Assembly: GCF_029633865.1 (NCBI RefSeq)
Contig: NC_079216.1
Location: forward strand, 60,713,232 to 60,777,231
DNA from: Lampris incognitus
Lineage: Eukaryota > Chordata > Actinopteri > Lampriformes > Lampridae
Reading direction: 5' to 3'
DNA length: 64,000 nucleotides
This document shows positions 56,401 through 64,000 of this stretch, in pieces. The position numbers were made by a program, and so were the translations under genes. The notes below the pieces were generated by a model. It saw nothing but the letters and a program-made list of their open reading frames with translations, was not told the DNA's origin and ran no database searches. How positions within the stretch are numbered: position 1 is the stretch's first letter; each line of letters begins with the position of its first letter.

Positions 56401-59400
56401 TACTGGGAGTGTTATATTGACACTCTGTACATTTATACTACCATGTTTGGAGTAAAGCCAACTCACATCTTCAACCTTGCCCTTCATCTCATATGAATTT
56501 CCTGGCGGGAAATGAGTTAGCACATGGGAACCATCCAGACCTTCCCAAAAAAATGTGCTGTGCTTTGGGAGACAGAAAAACAAAAAAAGTCAAATTTAAA
56601 CAAGTTTATTGTAACTGGTGATGGGGCAATTAGTTACTTACAGGGAATACGTTGACCAAATTCCAGCTAAGCTTCTGCGTCAGAAAATTTGAAATTCCGC
56701 TGCCTTGCATAATCTGAGGAAGTTGGGCAGAGTACCCAAAAGTATCCGGAAGCCAGAACTAAAGGGTGCAGGAAAAAAAAAAAGTAATTTCAATGTTGCC
56801 ACAGATTCAAGAAACACTTCGTAATGAGACTGACTAATGCAATAAAGGCAATTTAATGCTTTGTGAAATGCTACCTCTTTACAGTAGATCCCAAACTCTT
56901 GGTGAAAAAAACGCTGGCCTTCCAGAAACTGCCTGACCATGGACTCACCCGAAGGCAGATTCCCATCCTGATGGGCAAATATTAAGTCAGCTAGTCTTGA
57001 ATGCCAACAAAAACTGCACATTGTGGAATAGCAACAGTTCAATGCAAGGAATTACAATGGGACACTTACATAATTTATAAGCAGTAAGAGGTATTTCACA
57101 GGTCATGCTTACCATTTCCACCCATGTGCCTCCAACTGGAATGAACCGTCCATTTTTGACGTAATGCTGAATTTGGGAAAAGAGTCCAGGGTAGCAGCTC
57201 TTTACCCAGTGGAACTGCTGAGCCTGGACCAAGGGGCGAGAGTGGTCAAATCATAACTGGACTCTTTCAAGCTACACCAACTGTATGAAATAATCTCACC
57301 TATAATCACCGATTACAACATGTGTGATAAATTACCTGAGAGCAAGTGAACACAAACTCTGGATTTGATTCCATCAGACGGATTACTGTCACCCAACTTC
57401 GACCACACTTACGAATGGTCTCATCATAAGGCCACAGCCAGGCTGGGGATACAGGATCATTATCAACCACTCATTTATCATATTGGAGAACATTACAAGA
57501 TTGTGTGTGAACCCCTGGGGCAATTTCTGATGTCAAAGAAACTGAAACCTGAATCTATGTGGCAGTGGCCCATTGCATGGACAGTGTGCTGGCTTTGTCC
57601 ATTCCGCTGGGTGAAGAACTTGTGGGCCAGACTGTGTGCTTTGGAGAAGGTGTTGGGATCAGCTGGGTCACAGAGGTTGACCATCTCATTTACTGTGAAA
57701 AGAGCCTGGTAGCCTCGTTGCTCTCCTTCACCCAATTGCTGTAACGAAAAAGGAAATAAATTGACATACGGTGGTGTTTGTCTTTAGAAACTCTAAACAT
57801 GCAGAGCAAAACAATGTATTAATACGCTGAATCCCCTAAAAGTGCACCTTTACAATGTCAACCAGCATCTCAAAATCAGTCAGTAGCTCCCTTGTGTCAC
57901 GATTAAATACCACCAGCTCAGCCTTCTGCACCGAATACTTCTTGTTAGGGTCTGGGGCTGCAATCATAGACCCGTGACCAGCTCCAAACAGTCCATTACA
58001 GGCCAGCTCCACATAGAGGGTAACACTAAAGGCAAAGACACACCATGCACAAAGCAAATATATCAGTTGAGAGCTGGCACAAGAGTTTGGCATGGAAAAG
58101 ATAATTACAGCAAAATCAAAGTACTGTTCTAAAATGACAAACCTGTGTGAATCCTCCTCCTTCAGACACTCGGTCAGAATGTAACTGGTCTTTTCACCCT
58201 CTTTGGTTAGCCCCTTGAAGTGAATATTTATAGATTGCATTGAAATCACAGAAAGTTGAATCAGTTCATCTGGACACATTTCATCACTCATTTATGTGAC
58301 CTCAAAGAAAGCTTTGAACAGGGGAGAGTGGCGTGCAGCTGCCCGAAATGGTGCAAACACATATGAGGCTGCCAGGATTGCTGCAGCAAGAGCAGGCCAG
58401 GGAAGACCGTGACCCAAGTCTCCAGCTACTCCCACTATCCCATGCCCACACTGCCAAAGAACATTCAGGGCGCTGATTGGACTAACCAACCATCTTCGCA
58501 CCCACAGAATTCGGCCCCTACAGGATGACTAGATGGTCCTCGTCGCTGCGACGGACGAACAACAACATGTGACCTCTGGGGGGGGGGGGGGGGGGGGGGG
58601 CTAAGAGTCCATCTGTCACCATCTTACAACGCTATGATTGCAACTATTCCCCAGTCCTCTGTGAATAGTACACATGGCCATTGTAACTCTGGTTAATGGC
58701 CATGCCTATTTGCATATGAAACTGATCGTTGTTTTTGGTCGTTATGCCACAGTACGCCACAGTTATGCCACAGTGTAAGCGTGGGGGTACCTGCAGTCAG
58801 AGTGATGAAACGTTTCTCTCAAGAAACGTTGTTACCAGGGGCCTCATTCATCAATCGGTTGTACGTACAAATATGTCCTTACAAACCCATGGAAGTGTTT
58901 AGCCCTGAAGAATGCCCCAGGGACCGGCGTAGAACCTGGGTAAGCCCTGAATAATAGGCTAACACTGATGTCTTTGCAAGCCCAGGTGACTGCTCATTAC
59001 AAGAGATAGACAATAGATGTCAGGGGGGAGGAATTACAAATAACCATCATGCTTTTGTACTGACTGTCAGGCAATGTTGAGGGCTAAAAAAAAATGACAT
59101 GGGTGTGTAAGAACAAGTTTGTACGTAGGAACGAATGATGAATGGGCCCCCCCCAGATGAACTGATTCAACTTGCTGTGATTTCCTCACCCGGATCATTA
59201 AAGAAAGACACTACGTTGAAATGGAGATGCTCTGTAACAGTTTGGCTTTGAGTGGCATCAGGGTTAGCCTGCAGGGGGAGTGACGTGGTGCACATGGAGA
59301 CGAGACGAGGGTACCTGCACTGGTTGCCCGTCTCTCCAAACCATTGCTTCCCCGTCGCTCTCCCAAAGAAGGTGAACCTCCTTCCCCCTCCAGGACTCGG

Positions 59401-59895
59401 GGATCGTCAAAGTCACTCTGAACCAGCAGGTCCACCATCTGATGAAAGAAACCGTTCTCTGTAAACACCGTCGGGCCCGACCCGGTTAAAGAGGGCGAGC
59501 AAATGGACGCCACTTTATTACTCACGTCGGTCCAAAGGTGTCGCCGGGCGAGTAGGGTGAGAAGTCTTGTTCGACGGCCTCCGCGAACGGGATCCGCTCG
59601 GCGGACAGGTGCGAGGCGATGGACTCCAGCGGACACGAGTCTCCGTAGAGTCTGCAAAGAACAGCCAACCGCAGGCGTCATCGTCGCTTAGCAACAGCGT
59701 GTCAGCCAACCCTATTTAACCGTGCACATAAACATATGTAAAACGTTAAAAGGCTACGAAAAATGAATGGAGGGGAGGGGGAGGGGGGTCATACCGTCCT
59801 CTGAGATTACAGTCTGTGAAATAAATGTCGGATATAAATTTCTCTGCTCTCTCCAGCAGAGTTCTTCTATTCTTCAGTACAGGTTGGCGATACAT
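50486..59895 (-). CDS. man2c1: MAN2C1, cytosolic alpha-mannosidase, GH38 (26 exons)
   Basis: MAN2C1 trims free oligomannosides in the cytosol. Coding exons on the minus strand: 59895-59795, 59651-59526, 59438-59315, 58213-58143, 58025-57848, 57738-57549, 57442-57336, 57223-57113, 56967-56875, 56758-56642, 56562-56467, 56366-56221, 54367-54244, 54052-53931, 53846-53761, 53649-53494, 53404-53325, 53234-53140, 53049-52945, 52841-52685, 52515-52372, 51632-51523, 51414-51335, 51017-50875, 50775-50675, 50597-50486. The phases agree throughout: 1024 aa (human 1040), start [22 protein letters not shown]38 catalytic blocks: [16 protein letters not shown] (metal ligands His260/Asp262), [16 protein letters not shown] (likely nucleophile Asp372) and [11 protein letters not shown] (about 574). 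[18 protein letters not shown] follows. The donor after 52372 is GC, not GT. Minus-strand AATAAA at 50317-50322. Confidence 0.95.
51760..52246 (-). repeat. SINE family C with internal tandem expansion
   Basis: Inserted between MAN2C1 exons 21 and 22, flanked by TCAAAGTAT (51751-51759 and 52247-52255). The head is at the right end. An inner unit (AATTTAGTAAGTCCGATTCA) is repeated about four to five times at 51,905-52,055, which makes this copy longer than its relatives. Confidence 0.85.
55232..55732. mobile_element. hAT-type MITE with long inverted repeats, host of a second MITE
   Basis: Inverted repeats of about 53 bp (left block CAGAGAACGGTCAACTGAGC, with its complement at about 55,453-55,472). 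The 8-bp duplication ATTAACAG lies at 55224-55231 and 55733-55740. The middle has short TTAGGG-like runs. Its last 8 bp, CTCTACCC, became the target of the inserted MITE at 55,494-55,724. It lies in MAN2C1 intron 12. Confidence 0.8.
55494..55724. mobile_element. hAT-type MITE nested in the preceding MITE
   Basis: 231 bp with inverted ends CAGTGTTTCTCAACCCAGTC / GACTGGGTTGAGAAACACTG and the 8-bp duplication CTCTACCC (55486-55493 and 55725-55732). The ends resemble those of the hAT MITE at 37,519-38,298. Confidence 0.9.
58576..58601. repeat. Long G homopolymer
   Basis: An uninterrupted run of more than 20 G in a MAN2C1 intron. It is a likely assembly or replication slippage site. Confidence 0.85.
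58839..59153. mobile_element. MITE, ATTCATCAA-type, copy 2
   Basis: The left end GGCCTCATTCATCAATCGGT and the right end GAATGATGAATGGGCC are inverted repeats that share TACGTACAAA and ACACCCATG-like blocks. Same family as 43,164-43,493. It lies in MAN2C1 intron 3. Confidence 0.7.
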
Positions 59896-60110
59896 GGCAG
59901 TAAACAGCGTCAGTCACAGCATCCGCGTACAGTGAGCTGCTGACGCGCCGCCGGTGAAAAGACCCGGAAGTATTAACGCACCGCGCAATGTCCCTTCCGG
60001 GATGTGGCCGCTAGATGTCAGCGCCGTCACGCAGCGAGGCGCTGGCCGCGGAGGCTGAGAGACGACGCTCCGTTGCGAGCCGCGCCTCGCAGTTTGCATT
60101 CCGGCATTCC
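59896..60110 (-). promoter_or_regulatory. MAN2C1 5' flank
   Basis: GC-rich, CpG-containing DNA directly upstream of the MAN2C1 start codon, with CGCGCCGCCGGTG and GCCGCGGAGG blocks. A TATA-less promoter is expected here by position. Confidence 0.4.
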
Positions 60111-61200
60111 GACAGGAAAGCGTTCCAAATTCTACAATTCCAACAGAAAGGAATTCCAAATTCTACAATTCCAAAAAAGAAAAGAAAAAGACAACGGCAT
60201 TCTTATTTCTACGAGGCCAACAGAAAAGCATTCCAATAAAAAAGAAAAAAGGACGTCATTCTAATTTCTAAACTTCCATCAGAAAAGCGTGCCAAATTCT
60301 ACAATTCCAACAGAAAGGAATTCCGAATTCTACAATTCCAAAAAAAGAACGGCATTCTTATTTCTACGAGGCCAACAGAAAAGCATTCCAATAAAAAATA
60401 AAAAAGGACGTCATTCTAATTTCTAAACTTCCGTCAGGAAAGCGCTCCAAATTGTAAAATTCCAACAGAAAGGAATTCCAAATTCTAAAATTCCAAAAAA
60501 AAAGAACGGCATTCTTATTTCTACGAGGCCAACAGAAAAGCATTCCAATAAAAAAGAAAAAAGGACGTCATTCTAATTTCTAAACTTCCGTCAGGAAAGC
60601 GTTCCAAATTCTACAATTCCAACAGAAAGGAATTCCAAATTCTACAATTCCAAAAAAGAAAAGAAAAAGACAACGGCATTCTTATTTCTACGAGGCCAAC
60701 AGAAAAGCATTCCAATAAAAAAGAAAAAAGGACGTCATTCTAATTTCTAAACTTCCATCAGAAAAGCGTGCCAAATTCTACAATTCCAACAGAAAGGAAT
60801 TCCGAATTCTAAAATTCCAAAAAAAGAACGGCATTCTTATTTCTACGAGGCCAACAGAAAAGCATTCCAATAAAAAATAAAAAAGGACGTCATTCTAATT
60901 TCTAAACTTCCGTCAGGAAAGCGCTCCAAATTGTAACATTCCAACAGAAAGGAATTCCAAATTCTAAAATTCCAAAAAAAAAGAACAGCATTCTTATTTC
61001 TACGAGGCCAACAGAAAAGCATTCCAATAAAAAAGAAAAAAGGACGTCATTCTAATTTCTAAACTTCCGTCAGGAAAGCGTTCCAAATTCTACAATTCCA
61101 ACAGAAAGGAATTCCAAAATTCCAAAAAAAGAAAGAATGGCATGCTAGTTTCTAAGATGCCAACAGAAAATAATTCCAAATTCTAAAATTTCTACAGAGA
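60110..61200. repeat. Higher-order minisatellite
   Basis: Units of 177, 145 and 157 bp, marked by the variants AAGCGTTCC, AAGCGTGCC and AAGCGCTCC, occur in that order twice. The marker G falls at 60120, 60297, 60442, 60599, 60776, 60921 and 61078. The higher-order period is exactly 479 bp. Sub-units of about 20 bp share GAATTCCAAATTCTA and AACAGAAAAGCATTCC. Confidence 0.9.
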
Positions 61201-61688
61201 AGTGTCCTAAATTCTGTTGTGTCCCAGTTCACTCCATTGAAGGCCACAGGATTAGGGGGGGGGTCCCTTTATGGCAAAAGAATATGCATGTTATGGCACC
61301 AAGTGTTATCAATGATTAGGAAAGATGCCATTTTGTTGACCCTTCCCAGAATGTCGGTTGCTACATCAGGTGGCCAAAATTCAATGTCAGAATGTCTAAT
61401 GCCAACGCCAATTTGATGTAGAATACTGTCGATAGCTGACGTTTATATATCTTTTAGTTTTAAGCTGTGATGTCATGTAACCAAAATCCAACGTCTTCCA
61501 AACATCTCATGCCACCGCCATGTTGATGTAGAATTAGTCGTGAGATACGGTGACCAAAACAACGTGAACTTCTGACATCATCAGACGCTGATTTTGCTGG
61601 CTTTAAGTTGTCGTGTTAAGTAACCAAAATCAAATGTCTTACACCAATACTTTTATGTCTTACATCCATTTCTTAGAAACTGTGTGCA
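61200..61688. repeat. Unclassified repeat-like stretch
   Basis: Two to three imperfect copies of a segment of about 110-120 bp containing ATGCCAACGCCAATTTGATG / ATGCCACCGCCATGTTGATG and AACCAAAAT blocks. No class assigned. Confidence 0.4.
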
Positions 61689-61689
61689 A

Positions 61690-63830
61690 TTCCATCCAAG
61701 ACAGCGACTGTGTTTAGTAACAACAAGCCTTGGTTCAGCAGAGAGGTTAAAAGGATTTGTAGGAAGAAAAACAATGCATTCAAAAGGGGCGAGGGCGAAA
61801 GAGAACTCTGCAAAGCCACACAATATGAATTTGAGTGGGCAGTGAGGAAGGCTAAGGCCAATTACAAATGCAAGTGGGGGAACAAGCTCCAGGACAAGGA
61901 CAGCAGAGGTGTGTGGCAGGGACTGTAGCAAATTACCAACTATAAGGCCAAACACTCAGCCTGTAATGATGACCCCAAGCTCCCTGATGAACTTAATGAA
62001 TTCTGCCATCATTTTGTTAAAAGTTCAAACTGCCAACAGAGTCTGTCTACAGTGGAAGCCCCCCTGAGTGCATCTCTTGTGATTGGGGAGCATGAGGTCA
62101 GGTGTCTGCTGTGCAGTCAGAACAGCATGAAGCTGCAGGCCCTGATCTTGTGTCCTCAGCCACTTTAAAATGGTTTGCTGCTGAACTTGCTCCTGTTCTG
62201 ACTTGTATTTTTAATTGGTCTATCAAACAGTGTAAAGTACCAGCATGCTTTAAATCTGCAGTAGCGATTCCCGTGCCTAAGAAGGCCAGTGTTAGCTGTT
62301 TAAATGACTACAGGCCTGTTGCATTAATATCTGTTGTAATGAAAGTGTTTGAGCATATAATGTGTAAACATATATCCGGGGGTGTGCAAGATCTCAATCA
62401 GTTTGCGTACAGGGCCAGTAGGCCAGTGGATGATGCTGTATATCTCTGTCTGCACTCCATTTTGCAGCATCTAGAGGTTCCTGCCACCTGTACTTGGGTA
62501 CTGTTCATTGACTATTGCTCAGCTTTTAACACAATAATACCCACAAGGCTATATAAAAAACTTGTGCAGCTAAGTTTCCATCATTCTCTATGTCGCTGGG
62601 TCTTGGACTTCTTACCGGGCAGAACACAGGTTGTCAAATTCAACAACAGAATTTCCAACTTATTGAGCATTAGCACAGGTGCCCCTCAGCGGTGTGTCCT
62701 CTCGCCTCTGCTCCACTCTTCTTCTTCTTTTTTTTTTACTATTTGATTGATCCCAGTGGGGAAATTCTTTCTCTGCATTTAACCCATCCTAGCTGTGCAG
62801 CTAGGAGCAGTGGGCAGCCGCCGTGCAGCGCCCGGGGGCCAACTCCAGTTGGTCTTGCCATGTCTCAGTCAGGGGTACAGACAAGAGTATTAACCCTAAC
62901 ATGCATGTCTTTTTGATGGTGGGGGAAACCGGAGCACCCGGAGAAAACCCACCGCAGACACGGGGAGAACATGCAAACTCCACACAGAGGACGCCCTGGG
63001 ATGACTCCTAAGGTTGGACAACCCCGGGGTTCGAACTCAGGACCTTCTAGCTGTGGGCAACAGCGCTAACCACTGGGCCACCATGCCGCTCATTATACAC
63101 AAATGACTGTATCTCACACCCTGACATTGTAAAAATGACTAAATTTGCTGATGATACAACACTGGTGGGACTGATTTCCTGTAATGATGAGACAGTTTAT
63201 AGAAAGGAGGCCTCCCTTCTTTTCGACTGGTGTAGCAATAACAGTCTGAACTCAGCATCAAGGGAGAGCTACTACTAGCGCTAGCCTTTAACAACCAGGT
63301 GGTAGAGAGAGTGGATCATTTCAAATTCGTTGGGACTACAATCTCTTCATCCGTGAAATGGAAAGACAACTTCACCAACATCCGGACGAAAACTCACCAA
63401 AGACTATTCTTTCTAAGGCGGCGTAGGAAATGCGGAGTGTCGAGGGTTGCAGTTGTTGCAGTTTTACAGAGCTGTAATGGAAAGTGTGCTCATTTTCTCT
63501 GTAACTGTATGGTATGGAAATTCTATAGCCCATGAGGGGGAAAAAAAACTGTTGGACAGAGTCGTGCGCACAGCCTCAAAAATAATTGGATGTGAACTCC
63601 TCACCAATTTCCGAATTATATACCATAGCCACATTCAGTGGAACGGTTTTCAAATTTTAAAGGACTCCTCACACCCAGCCAACCCCCTATTCAATCATCT
63701 CCCTTTGGGTGAAAGACTCTGCAGTATTAAGACCAGAACATCCCGTTTCCACAACAGCACTTACCCTGCAGCAATCCGCATCCCAAATGCTTCGCTGATT
63801 GTACAAGTATAGTCTCCTTAAGCACATGCA
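61690..63830 (+). mobile_element. L2/CR1-like LINE interrupted by a SINE
   Basis: The + strand encodes, in order, KPWFSREVKRICRKKNNAF, then reverse-transcriptase blocks IPVPKKASVSCLNDYRPVAL, YRASRPVDDAVYLCLHSI, FIDYCSAFNTIIPTRL and STGAPQRCVLSPLL. After the SINE come LYTNDC, FADDTTLVGLI, then FLRRRRKCGV, YRAVMESVLIFSVTVWYGNS and ASKIIGCELL. The endonuclease half is missing. Several frame changes break the copy. The RT palm motif reads FADD. Confidence 0.8.
62719..63095 (-). repeat. SINE family C inserted in the LINE
   Basis: The tRNA-like head is at the right end (complement of GGCATGGTGGCCCAGTGGTT). The left end has TTTGATTGATCCCAGTGGGG, a different tail from the other family C copies, so this may be a subfamily. 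It splits the LINE reverse transcriptase just before the FADD block. Confidence 0.75.
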
Positions 63831-64000
63831 CATTAATTGGTCCCTTTAAAGGCATGGGCCATACGGTTGCATTAACCGAATTATTGTAATATGATTGTTA
63901 CAGTACGTTTTTGTGGACACTCTTTGTATGTATTGTGTCTACTGTTGTTAACTTCGAACACACCGACACCAATTCCAAATCAACTCTAAAGTTGATATGG

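Overview
The window is teleost fish nuclear DNA. It has vertebrate genes split by GT-AG introns, fish-type tRNA-derived SINEs, L2/RTE LINEs, BEL/Pao and Ty3/Gypsy fossils, hAT-type MITEs and many microsatellites. Six protein genes could be rebuilt exon by exon from translation and splice sites. They are STRA6 (last two exons, +), ISLR2 (-), SEMA7A (-, 14 exons, 658 aa), COMMD4 (+, 8 exons, 199 aa), NEIL1 (+, 9 exons, 424 aa) and MAN2C1 (-, 26 exons, 1024 aa). The same genes lie together on human 15q24, so this is a conserved vertebrate block.

Layout. 1-3.8 kb: 3' end of STRA6. 4.4-8.8 kb: ISLR2, convergent with STRA6, with its coding region in one exon. 8.9-22.8 kb: gene-free repeat ground, with a broken BEL/Pao element (10.8-15.9 kb), a 135-bp solo LTR, SINEs, two LINE fragments and a perfect palindrome. 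22.9-40.5 kb: SEMA7A, whose introns hold a Gypsy fossil, SINEs, a miniature LTR element (TRIM), a hAT MITE and a fragment of a multicopy mobile-element protein. 40.5-40.75 kb: a 236-bp divergent promoter shared by SEMA7A and COMMD4. 40.75-45.0 kb: COMMD4. 45.0-46.04 kb: a hAT-type MITE with an internal satellite, directly after the COMMD4 poly(A) signal. 46.8-49.96 kb: NEIL1. 50.3-59.9 kb: MAN2C1, convergent with NEIL1. 60.1-61.1 kb: a higher-order minisatellite. 61.7-63.9 kb: an L2-like LINE interrupted by a SINE.

The genes do not form one pathway. STRA6 is a retinol transporter. ISLR2 and SEMA7A are neuronal surface or guidance proteins. COMMD4 is a trafficking and NF-kB adaptor. NEIL1 is a base-excision-repair glycosylase. 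MAN2C1 is a cytosolic mannosidase.

The least expected signal is a family of 135-bp LTRs that carry a tRNA-like A/B-box module. One copy is a complete miniature element (LTR, 103 bp with a tRNA-Leu-type primer site, LTR). Two more are solo LTRs. All three insertions have their own perfect 4-bp target duplication.
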